Below are positions 6,946-13,662 of a stretch of DNA of 16,124 nt, one piece after another. How positions within the stretch are numbered: the stretch's first letter is position 1; each line of letters begins with the position of its first letter. The notes below the pieces were generated by a model. It was not told the origin of the DNA and searched no databases. It saw nothing but the letters and a program-made list of their open reading frames with translations. The DNA is from an uncultured Actinomycetes bacterium. GTDB taxonomy: Bacteria > Actinomycetota > Actinomycetes > Nanopelagicales > Nanopelagicaceae. Position numbers and translations under genes: made by a program. The DNA lies in NCBI GenBank assembly GCA_903932695.1, contig CAIZGZ010000083.1, positions 1 to 16,124 of the forward strand, given 5' to 3'.

Positions 6946-7644
6946 ATGAATTACCTTTACGACCCATCAACCGAAGCGTTGGTGACGTTGTGTGCAGAGA
7001 AGACTGTTGAAGCTATCGCTGATGCTTGGCGAGACCTTCGTCGTGCACAGATCGTCATTACCGGAGGTCGCACCGGCTACGCCAGTGCCAAGGCAATTGA
7101 TTCAGCCCTCTTCCGTTTAATCCGTGAGAACGAGAGCTTTGAAGGTTCGGTCGTCCATATCTGGTTTAGCGATGAGCGCTTCGTCCCCCACGGTGACGCG
7201 CTGCGTAATGACCAAGCCCTGATTGAGGCCTTCTCACTTACTAAATCTCATTGTGTTTTTCATAGCATCGAGGGTGAAGGCGAGCTCGCAGCTGCAGCAG
7301 CTCATTATGCGCGCGAACTCGAACTAGAGATTGGCAGCAAGGCATTTGATGCCGTCGTATTGAGTATGGGTGAGGATGGTCACATTGCATCTCTCTTCCC
7401 AGGCATTCTTGATCCGCAAGAGCCTCGTGCCGCAATAAGCGTCACCAACTCACCAAAAGAGCCGCCACTTCGCGTCTCACTCTCATTGGCACGCCTTGCG
7501 TCGGCCCACTCAATTTACATTTTTTGTCTTGGAGAGGGCAAAATAGAGGCATTGAAGACCGTTCAAAGTGGACCGGTTGGTTTGTTAGACAAGAGTTCAC
7601 CAAGTGGTCAGATCTTTATTCTCACCGACCTTAAGGTTGACTAA
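6946..7644 (+). CDS. pgl: 6-phosphogluconolactonase
   Basis: A 232-residue cytosolic enzyme that hydrolyses 6-phosphoglucono-1,5-lactone to 6-phosphogluconate, the second step of the oxidative pentose phosphate pathway. Family motifs are VITGGRTG (37-44), SDERFVP (75-81) with RND (87-89), GEDGHIASLFPG (142-153) and SPKEPPLRVSLS (169-180). Length is normal for the NagB-like Pgl family. The ATG lies only 2 nt after the tRNA discriminator base. The first residues (MNYLYDP) form the expected first strand and no later ATG occurs before M141, so this start is well supported. There is no room for a Shine-Dalgarno outside the tRNA, so the message is probably leaderless after tRNA 3' processing. It is followed after 24 nt by gnd. 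Confidence 0.95.
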   Translation: MNYLYDPSTEALVTLCAEKTVEAIADAWRDLRRAQIVITGGRTGYASAKAIDSALFRLIRENESFEGSVVHIWFSDERFVPHGDALRNDQALIEAFSLTKSHCVFHSIEGEGELAAAAAHYARELELEIGSKAFDAVVLSMGEDGHIASLFPGILDPQEPRAAISVTNSPKEPPLRVSLSLARLASAHSIYIFCLGEGKIEALKTVQSGPVGLLDKSSPSGQIFILTDLKVD

Positions 7645-7656
7645 CAAGAGCTGGAT

Positions 7657-7662
7657 TAAATT
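7657..7662 (+). promoter_or_regulatory. Putative internal leaderless -10 element (TAAATT) for gnd
   Basis: TAAATT ends 6 nt before the ATG at 7669, the geometry seen before other genes here. The overlapping GGAG (7663-7666) sits too close to that ATG but 8 nt before a second in-frame ATG at 7675. So gnd could be translated leaderless from 7669 or by ribosome binding from 7675. Confidence 0.4.
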
Positions 7663-7668
7663 GGAGCT

Positions 7669-8706
7669 ATGACTATGACTACTGCAGGTACAGTTCAAAT
7701 CACGATTGTTGGCCTAGGCCGCATGGGTGCAAATATCGCTCGCCGCATCAAGAGCCACGCAACATCGCCAATTAACATCAGCGTTTACGATGTAAATCCA
7801 GAGACGGTCAAGACCGTTGCAGCCGAAGGCTTCACTCCACTCTCATCACTCGCAGATCTCGCGCAATATAACGATGCTGCAAATCCACAGTTCGTCTGGG
7901 TAATGGTTCCTGCGGAAGTAACCCAGCAGACAATCCACGCCGTTGCAGAACACCTTGCAGCTGGCTCCACAATCATCGATGGTGGAAATACTTTCTATCG
8001 CGACGATATCGCGAACGCAGAATGGCTTGCGACCAAGGGAATTAACTTCGTTGATGTCGGTACCAGCGGCGGCGTCTACGGACTTGAGCGCGGTTACTCA
8101 TTGATGATTGGTGGCCAGAAGGAGATCGTTGATCGCCTCGATCCAATCTTCAAGGCGATGTGCCCAGGTATCGAATCGGCTGAGCGCACACCAGGTAAAG
8201 ATGGCACACCATCACAATCTGAGTATGGCTACCTCCATTGTGGCCCAATCGGCTCTGGCCACTTCATCAAGATGGTGCACAACGGCATTGAGTACGGCGC
8301 AATGGCTGCCTACGCCGAGGGTCTTAACTTGATCCACGCTGCAGCACAAGGAATTAAGCATCCAACAGCTGTCGGTAGCCACACCGAGACAAAGTATGAC
8401 TTTGATATGGCCGAGGTAACCGAAGTTTGGCGCCGTGGTTCGGTTGTTGCTTCATGGCTCCTTGACCTCACCGCTACTGCATACGGTGAAGATCCACAGC
8501 TTGCTAGCTACGAAGGTTCGGTCTCAGATTCCGGCGAAGGTCGCTGGACAGTTCAGACCGCAATCGATGCGGGTGTTCCGGCAAATGTCTTGAGCGCATC
8601 GCTCATGGGCCGTTTCACATCTCGCGGTAATGATCTCTATGCCAACAAGGTGCTTTCTGCAATGCGCAAAAAGTTCGGTGGCCACGTGGAAGCGAAGAAG
8701 AAATAA
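7669..8706 (+). CDS. gnd: 6-phosphogluconate dehydrogenase, decarboxylating, short (GndA/YqeC-like) type
   Basis: A 345-residue enzyme that oxidises and decarboxylates 6-phosphogluconate to ribulose 5-phosphate. It has an N-terminal Rossmann fold with GLGRMGANIARR (15-26), then DGGNTFYRDD (104-113), the substrate-site SGG (133-135) in VGTSGGVYGLERGYSLMIGG, and the catalytic lysine K201 in GHFIKMVHNGIEYG. Length and motifs match the short class rather than the ~470-residue NADP class. The end of the second Rossmann strand reads VYDVNPETV with D41. An acid here normally favours NAD over NADP, because NADP-type enzymes have Asn-Arg-Thr. The start is 7669 or 7675 (see the -10 entry). The stop codon TAA is followed immediately by the ATG of zwf, so the two are almost certainly co-transcribed and coupled. 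Confidence 0.95.
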   Translation: MTMTTAGTVQITIVGLGRMGANIARRIKSHATSPINISVYDVNPETVKTVAAEGFTPLSSLADLAQYNDAANPQFVWVMVPAEVTQQTIHAVAEHLAAGSTIIDGGNTFYRDDIANAEWLATKGINFVDVGTSGGVYGLERGYSLMIGGQKEIVDRLDPIFKAMCPGIESAERTPGKDGTPSQSEYGYLHCGPIGSGHFIKMVHNGIEYGAMAAYAEGLNLIHAAAQGIKHPTAVGSHTETKYDFDMAEVTEVWRRGSVVASWLLDLTATAYGEDPQLASYEGSVSDSGEGRWTVQTAIDAGVPANVLSASLMGRFTSRGNDLYANKVLSAMRKKFGGHVEAKKK

Positions 8707-10092
8707 ATGAGCGCACGTAAACGCGAAATCGAAGAGGCAGATGTCCTCGTACTATTCGGTGCTACTGGTGACCTTGCTAAGAAGAAGCTATTTCCAGCGC
8801 TCTACAGCATGGCGAAGCATGATTCGCTGAACTGCGATGTTGTGGGCGTTGCTTCGACCAAGTGGGATCACGAACAATTTGTGAGCCATGCGATTGAAGC
8901 AATCTCTAAAGTTTTCCCAAATCCTGATGCCAAGATTTTGGCCGATCTCGATCGCGAGCTCAATCTGGTAGTAGGCGATTACTCCAACGACAAGTTGTAT
9001 GAGGATCTCGCCGAGACACTCAAAGATAAGAAGAATCCTGTCATCTATCTCGCTATTCCGCCGGCCTTCTTCGGAAATGTCACCAAGGGTCTAGCCCGTG
9101 TTGGTCTGACCGAGCGTTGCCGCCTGGTTGTTGAAAAGCCATTTGGTCGCGACCTTCAATCGGCAGTACATCTTCAAGATGAACTCGAAGAGGTTCTTAC
9201 CGAAGATCGCATCTTCCGTATTGATCACTACCTTGGCAAAGAGTCGGTTGAAGATATCTTGGTCTTCCGCTTTGCTAACTCGATCTGGGAACCACTCTGG
9301 AACCACCGCTACATCAATAGCGTTCAGATCACCATGGCAGAAGATTTTGGCGTTGAAGGTCGTGGCGCTTTCTACGATGGCGTCGGAGCAACTCGCGATG
9401 TCCTTCAGAACCACCTCCTCCAAGTACTCGCCTTGATCGCTATGGAACCACCTGCAGATCTCTCATCCCAGAACATGGAAGATGAGAAGCTCAAAGTCTT
9501 TAGAGCGATCGCACCGCTACATCCAGATAATGTGGTTCGCGGTCAATACGTGGGCTATCTCGAAGAAGCTGGCGTCAAGGAGAACTCGACGACCGAGACC
9601 TACACAGCGGCAGTTCTTCATATCGACAACTGGCGCTGGTCTGGCGTTCCGTTCTATCTTCGTACCGGTAAGGCGCTAGCCGAGACCACCCTCGAAGTAA
9701 TCGTCGAATTCAAGCAACCACCACGGATGCTCTTTGCCGAGACCCAAACTGGTTCACCCAACCTCCTTCGCTTCCGTCTGGGTAAGCGCGATGGTGTAGA
9801 TATTGAGCTCCAAGCTAAGTCGCCAGGAGATTCACTCCTCACCGAGCCAGTCAAGCTCACCGTGGAGTTCTCGGCGGCACTTGGTGAACGCCAAGAGGCT
9901 TACGAGCGTCTGCTCCGTGCGGCTATTGCAGGAGATCACATGCGCTTTACTCGCATCGACTCTGTCCTTGAGACCTGGCGAATCGTTGAGGGCGTTATTA
10001 ATAACGAACCTCACCTCTTCCCATACTTCAAGGGTTCATGGGGTCCAGAGCGCGCAGAGGAACTTACTCCAAATGGTTGGTTAGAGCTCTAA
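8707..10092 (+). CDS. zwf: Glucose-6-phosphate 1-dehydrogenase
   Basis: A 461-residue enzyme that oxidises glucose 6-phosphate to 6-phosphogluconolactone, the entry step of the pathway completed by pgl and gnd just upstream. Motifs are the dinucleotide loop GATGDLAKKKLFP (18-30), EKPFGRD (143-149) and the substrate/catalytic signature RIDHYLGKE (171-179) with the active-site histidine H174. Length is slightly below the usual 480-515. In most Zwf proteins the segment after the second strand reads G-x-A/G-R-x-x-W, where the arginine contacts the NADP 2'-phosphate. Here it reads GVASTKW (47-53), with S50 at the arginine position, so coenzyme preference may be relaxed or NAD-biased. The start abuts the gnd stop with no gap, and GAAGAAG in gnd may serve as ribosome-binding site. 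No opcA gene, a common zwf partner in actinobacteria, is nearby. Confidence 0.96.
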   Translation: MSARKREIEEADVLVLFGATGDLAKKKLFPALYSMAKHDSLNCDVVGVASTKWDHEQFVSHAIEAISKVFPNPDAKILADLDRELNLVVGDYSNDKLYEDLAETLKDKKNPVIYLAIPPAFFGNVTKGLARVGLTERCRLVVEKPFGRDLQSAVHLQDELEEVLTEDRIFRIDHYLGKESVEDILVFRFANSIWEPLWNHRYINSVQITMAEDFGVEGRGAFYDGVGATRDVLQNHLLQVLALIAMEPPADLSSQNMEDEKLKVFRAIAPLHPDNVVRGQYVGYLEEAGVKENSTTETYTAAVLHIDNWRWSGVPFYLRTGKALAETTLEVIVEFKQPPRMLFAETQTGSPNLLRFRLGKRDGVDIELQAKSPGDSLLTEPVKLTVEFSAALGERQEAYERLLRAAIAGDHMRFTRIDSVLETWRIVEGVINNEPHLFPYFKGSWGPERAEELTPNGWLEL

Positions 10093-10112
10093 CCGATTCC
10101 TGCGAGTGAGTA

Positions 10113-10574
10113 TTAGTTCACTTGGCCATTGATGGAAAACGCTGCATAAGCGATCCCATCAATGGCCAGAACTTTTTGCGCACCGGCAGCGATTGCCTCA
10201 TTAATTGTTGAATGAAATGGGGTGGTCACGCGAGCGATTACTGCTGGTGTGCCAAGTAACAAAGTCTGATTCGTTGTGACAACTTTCGCGCTATGACCTT
10301 GAGCTTCGTTGTACGAGTAATGTGAAAGTTCAACGGTATTCGCACCAAACTCTTGCAAGTATTCCTGAAGTGCTCGATCTGCTGGCGTCGTAGCCATTTT
10401 GCTCAGCGAGAGCAGGTAGGAAGCGATCTGGGCTCGTTCGAGATCGGTCTTCGTCTGCGGACCAAGTGGCGATTGCACAATCACGAAATTATTAACGCTA
10501 AAACTTTCATCGTTTGGAAGCTCGCTCTGAGATACCGACGTAGCTTTCTTCTTTCCAAACCAGAGAAATCTCAT
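10113..10574 (-). CDS. Small protein resembling a stand-alone P-type ATPase nucleotide-binding domain; function unknown
   Basis: A 153-residue soluble protein. I do not recognise a named family. From residue about 44 it reads like the N-domain of heavy-metal P-type ATPases: a helix ASYLLSLSKMATTPADRALQEY (51-72) where those have a SEHPLA-AI helix, then NEAQGHSAKV (89-98) resembling the G-x-G-V-x-A segment, then TLLLGTPAVI (104-113) resembling V-x-LG-x-P, then a final strand pair KVLAIDGIAYAAFSI (134-148). There is no DKTGT phosphorylation site, no membrane helix and no hinge, so it cannot be a transporter. It may bind a nucleotide or be a degenerate remnant. Its ATG overlaps the hisN stop (ATGA), implying coupled translation. 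Its last ~15 codons form a strong hairpin (10123-10168). The N-terminal Lys-rich stretch is unexplained. Confidence 0.7.
   Translation of the reverse strand: MRFLWFGKKKATSVSQSELPNDESFSVNNFVIVQSPLGPQTKTDLERAQIASYLLSLSKMATTPADRALQEYLQEFGANTVELSHYSYNEAQGHSAKVVTTNQTLLLGTPAVIARVTTPFHSTINEAIAAGAQKVLAIDGIAYAAFSINGQVN
10123..10177 (+). terminator. Hairpin plus T5, probable terminator of pgl-gnd-zwf, inside the convergent gene
   Basis: A perfect 13-bp inverted repeat has arms TGGCCATTGATGG (10123-10135) and CCATCAATGGCCA (10156-10168), with a 20-nt loop that holds a further CGCT/AGCG pair. On the plus strand TTTTT follows at 10173-10177. It begins 30 nt after the zwf stop and lies wholly within the coding sequence of the minus-strand gene. 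On the minus strand no T-run follows. Confidence 0.6.
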
Positions 10575-11356
10575 GAACCGAGCGCTTTCAAAAACGCGCT
10601 GTGCAGTAGGCCATTAGAGGAGACACCATTGCCACCGTGAGCGCCGGGCTTTCCGTCAAGGTTTGTAAATTGGCCACCGGCTTCTCGAACAATGATGTCG
10701 AGGGCTGCCATATCCCAGAGCGCCAGAACCGGTTCGACCGCAATATCGACTGCCCCTTCGGCCACGAGCATATGTGACCAGAAATCACCAAGCCCGCGAG
10801 TGCGCCAGATCTGGTCTTGAAGTGCGAGCATCGCAGCTTTACGATCTCCCCAACCGATGAGGTCTGAATATGAAAGCGATGCATCTTTGAGATCGCTGAC
10901 AGCGGAGACGCGAATCTGTCGTGGCGCACCGTTGTTTTCGATAACGTACGAACCTTGGCCAGCGCTGGCATACCAACGACGGTAGAGCGCAGGAGAGCTC
11001 ACGACTCCGACCACAACTTCGTGGGCGGGATTGCAGAGACCAATGAGCGTCGCCCACGTTGGAATACCGCGAAGAAAATTCTTTGTGCCATCAATCGGAT
11101 CAATCACCCAGTAGTACCCACCAGTTGTGAGATCTGGCGTACCAAATTCTTCGCCAACGATGAGATCGGATGGACGCTCTGTCGCCAGTAATTCACGGAG
11201 CGCAACTTCGGTTGCCTTGTCGGCATCGGTGACGGGTGTTAGATCTGGTTTAGTCTCAATCACAAGATCGATCGCTTGGTAGCGCTTTTGGGTGATGGCA
11301 TCTGCTACATCCGCCATACGGAGCGCTAGTGCTAAATCTGCGGCGAGATCTCTCAT
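10571..11356 (-). CDS. hisN: Histidinol-phosphatase, inositol-monophosphatase family
   Basis: A 261-residue magnesium-dependent phosphatase that converts L-histidinol phosphate to histidinol in histidine synthesis. Metal-site motifs are GEEFG (68-72), WVIDPIDGTKNF (83-94) and WDMAALDIIVREAGG (214-228). Long stretches agree with M. tuberculosis HisN (Rv3137) as I remember it, such as DLVIETKPDLTPVTDADKA and HGGNGVSSNGLLH, which favours HisN over a generic inositol monophosphatase. Its ATG at 11356 overlaps the rsgA stop by 4 bases (ATGA) and its own stop overlaps the next gene in the same way. No other his gene is nearby, which is usual for this unlinked step in actinobacteria. The context aroA-rsgA-hisN resembles the arrangement near rsgA and aroA in other actinobacteria. 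Confidence 0.92.
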   Translation of the reverse strand: MRDLAADLALALRMADVADAITQKRYQAIDLVIETKPDLTPVTDADKATEVALRELLATERPSDLIVGEEFGTPDLTTGGYYWVIDPIDGTKNFLRGIPTWATLIGLCNPAHEVVVGVVSSPALYRRWYASAGQGSYVIENNGAPRQIRVSAVSDLKDASLSYSDLIGWGDRKAAMLALQDQIWRTRGLGDFWSHMLVAEGAVDIAVEPVLALWDMAALDIIVREAGGQFTNLDGKPGAHGGNGVSSNGLLHSAFLKALGS

Positions 11357-12333
11357 GGTTGAAGTTTACCTTCACGGAGCAGACCGCGAAGATTGGCTAG
11401 TCGGGCCAGGGCCGCAGGATCGGTGATCATGCTATTTAGCGCACAATCTGCCTCATCGTGGCTGCAATTTCGAGGGCAATGTTCTATCGCCTCTTTAAAC
11501 TCTGTAAAGGCACCGATCACACGCGAGCGTTCAACGTGGGCCAGGCCGAAAGAGCGAACGCCAGGGGTGTCGATGATCCAGCCATTCTTCTCATTGAGCT
11601 CAAGCGCAACAGCGCTTGATGAGGTGTGACGACCTCGTCCGGTTACATCATTGACATCACCAGTTGCGCGATTTGCTTGATCGACGAGCGCATTTACGAG
11701 CGTGGATTTTCCAACACCAGAATGACCAAGCAGAACGGTTCGTTTGTGCGCCAACTTGCTTCGCAGCTCTGTGAGGTCGGCGCCTCGTTGGATCGAGATA
11801 TGATCGATATCAAGCGCTTTGTACGCTGCGAGAAATTCGGTTGGGTCGGCGAGATCGCACTTTGTCATAATGATCAGCGGTGTAATTCCCTGATCGAAGG
11901 CAACGACGAGGGCGCGATCAACAAATCCATGTCGTGGTTCAGGATTGGCGACCGCCAACACAATGGCAATCTGGTCGACATTCGAGACGATCATGCGCTC
12001 AAAACCAGCATCATCTTCTACCGTGCGAGTGAGTACATTGCTACGAGGTTCAACGAGAACGATTCGCGCCAGTGATCCTGGTGCGCCAGAGATATCGCCG
12101 ACGATCCTCACGAGATCACCGACAACAACCGATTTCTTACCGAGTTCTCGAGCTTTCATCGCGGTAACGATCTGTTCGCTACCTTCGATTCGACAGGTGG
12201 AACGACCGCGATCTACACCAATGACACGTGCTAAATCGGCCTTGCTGTAATCAGGACGGTCCTTGGTTCGTGGTCGTGATGACCGCTTGGGACGAATGCG
12301 AACATCGTCCTCATCAAATTCGCGTGGTGTCAC
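11353..12333 (-). CDS. rsgA: Ribosome small-subunit biogenesis GTPase RsgA
   Basis: A 326-residue circularly permuted GTPase that acts late in 30S subunit maturation. After an Arg/Lys-rich N-terminus (11-30) and an OB-fold, the GTPase motifs occur in permuted order: G4 TKCD (157-160), G1 GHSGVGKS (203-210), then the switch block GRGRHTSS and G3 DTPG (255-258). The C-terminal zinc site is C286, C290, H292 and C297. I place the start at the GTG at 12333, which overlaps the aroA stop as GTGA and gives MTPREFDEDDVRIRP, matching the usual N-terminus of actinobacterial RsgA. A TTG at 12360 would add nine residues and overlap aroA by 31 bases. Translation is probably coupled to aroA upstream and hisN downstream. 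Confidence 0.94.
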   Translation of the reverse strand: MTPREFDEDDVRIRPKRSSRPRTKDRPDYSKADLARVIGVDRGRSTCRIEGSEQIVTAMKARELGKKSVVVGDLVRIVGDISGAPGSLARIVLVEPRSNVLTRTVEDDAGFERMIVSNVDQIAIVLAVANPEPRHGFVDRALVVAFDQGITPLIIMTKCDLADPTEFLAAYKALDIDHISIQRGADLTELRSKLAHKRTVLLGHSGVGKSTLVNALVDQANRATGDVNDVTGRGRHTSSSAVALELNEKNGWIIDTPGVRSFGLAHVERSRVIGAFTEFKEAIEHCPRNCSHDEADCALNSMITDPAALARLANLRGLLREGKLQP

Positions 12334-13607
12334 TGTCCGCCACGAAGGAGTTGTGACCAAGCGCCCGGGAAATCAGGCAGAGTTTTTTGAGTCGTCGCGA
12401 TATCTTCCACTTCGATCCCATTGATGCTCAATCCGAGCATCGCACCAGCTGTCGCAAGGCGGTGATCTTCGTAGGTATGGAATACATCGGCGTGAAGTGG
12501 GCGTGGATTAATGCGAAGCGCCGTAGGCTCGTCAACAACATCTCCGCCGAGAGCGTTGATCTCAGTCGCTAGCGCTTTGAGTCGATCGGTTTCATGCAGC
12601 CTCAAATGACCGATGCCGCGTAGGTATGACGGTGAATCGGCGAGTGCGCAGAGTGCAGCAATCGAAGGCGTGAGTTCTCCAACATCATGAAGGTCAATAT
12701 CGATGCCATGAATCCGACCGGTTCCTGTAATTTCAAGGTCGTTACCAACAAATCGAAGATCAGCGCCCATGCGAGTAAAAATCTCGCGGAGTTGATCACC
12801 GGGTTGGGTGGTGGCGCGCGGCCAATCGGTAATCACTACTTTTCCACCGCAGATCATGGCAGCACCCATAAATGGTGCGGCGTTAGAGAGATCTGGTTCA
12901 ACCACAAAATCTGCACCCTGCATCTGATGCGGATGGACTACCCAGGTATTCTCGGAGACCTCAACGTTCACACCTTTTTCGCGGAGCATCGCGATCGTCA
13001 TCTCAATGTGAGGCATCGATGGCAGAGATGTTCCGGTATGGATAACGGTGATGCCCTCTTTGGTGGCGGGTGCGACGAGTAAGAGAGCTGAGATAAATTG
13101 GGATGACGAGGTAGCGTCGACTTCGACTCTTCCACCTTTGAGTTGCCCATGAGCATTGATCGTCATCGGCAAGCTATAACGCGATCCATGTTCGATCGAA
13201 ACTCCGAGTGCTTCAAGTGCCGCGATGACTGGACCTAAAGGGCGTTCGTGCGATCTGGCATCGCCATCAAAGTGAATCAATCCATTGGCCATTGCGGCAA
13301 CCGGCGGAAGAAAACGCATGACGGTGCCAGCATTTCCAACATCAATTCCAGCTGGTCCAAAGAGCGGGGCGGGTGTCACCGTGAGATCACCATTAGCCGC
13401 CTGCTCAATTCCCACACCTAGGGCACGCAGTCCGCCGATCATGAGCGCGGAGTCACGTGAGTGAAGCGGTTTACGAAGCAGGGATGGGCTCTGGCACAAG
13501 GCGGCGAGAATCAAGGCGCGGTTGGTCACAGATTTTGAGCCAGGGATAGTGACGATGGCGTTGATCGGCTCGCTACCTCGGTGCGGTGCGCTCCATAACT
13601 CGCTCAT
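12330..13607 (-). CDS. aroA: 3-phosphoshikimate 1-carboxyvinyltransferase (EPSP synthase)
   Basis: A 425-residue enzyme that joins shikimate 3-phosphate and phosphoenolpyruvate in the sixth step of the shikimate pathway. Motifs are the N-terminal PGSKSVTNRALILAAL, the PEP-site NAGTVMRFLPP, SSQFISALLL, the catalytic EPDLSNAAPF region and the C-terminal EDHRLATAGAMLGL. The start at 13607 (MSELWSAPHRG) is favoured because a TAGGCT -10 element lies 7 nt upstream, giving a leaderless mRNA, and the length is normal. An upstream in-frame start at 13703 would overlap sigR and add 32 unconserved residues. It heads the aroA-rsgA-hisN-N-domain-like operon and is divergent from sigR across a 55-bp gap, so the two promoters overlap. 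Confidence 0.96.
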   Translation of the reverse strand: MSELWSAPHRGSEPINAIVTIPGSKSVTNRALILAALCQSPSLLRKPLHSRDSALMIGGLRALGVGIEQAANGDLTVTPAPLFGPAGIDVGNAGTVMRFLPPVAAMANGLIHFDGDARSHERPLGPVIAALEALGVSIEHGSRYSLPMTINAHGQLKGGRVEVDATSSSQFISALLLVAPATKEGITVIHTGTSLPSMPHIEMTIAMLREKGVNVEVSENTWVVHPHQMQGADFVVEPDLSNAAPFMGAAMICGGKVVITDWPRATTQPGDQLREIFTRMGADLRFVGNDLEITGTGRIHGIDIDLHDVGELTPSIAALCALADSPSYLRGIGHLRLHETDRLKALATEINALGGDVVDEPTALRINPRPLHADVFHTYEDHRLATAGAMLGLSINGIEVEDIATTQKTLPDFPGAWSQLLRGGQ

Positions 13608-13614
13608 GCGGATA

Positions 13615-13620
13615 AGCCTA
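13615..13620 (-). promoter_or_regulatory. Putative leaderless -10 element (TAGGCT) for aroA
   Basis: The minus strand reads TAGGCT-N7-ATG with no Shine-Dalgarno. The hexamer is identical to that before the gene at 3644. It lies next to the SigR promoter for the divergent sigR gene. Confidence 0.55.
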
Positions 13621-13627
13621 CCCGAGC

Positions 13628-13654
13628 GGGAATAAAGCCCGGGCGCTGCCGGTT
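13628..13654 (+). promoter_or_regulatory. SigR-type autoregulatory promoter
   Basis: GGGAAT (13628-13633) and GTT (13652-13654) are separated by exactly 18 nt, matching the Streptomyces SigR promoter consensus GGGAAT-N18-GTT. Transcription would begin near 13661, directly at the ATG at 13663. It indicates positive autoregulation of sigR-rsrA under thiol oxidation. Confidence 0.75.
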
Positions 13655-13662
13655 TGCTAGGT

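Noticed and set aside
11626..12075. 149-codon plus-strand ORF opposite rsgA
   Set aside because: It is long but lies antisense to all RsgA motifs and has no ribosome-binding site or family resemblance.
12331..12360. TTG start at 12360 for rsgA
   Set aside because: The GTG at 12333 gives the GTGA overlap seen at the other operon junctions and the usual RsgA N-terminus.
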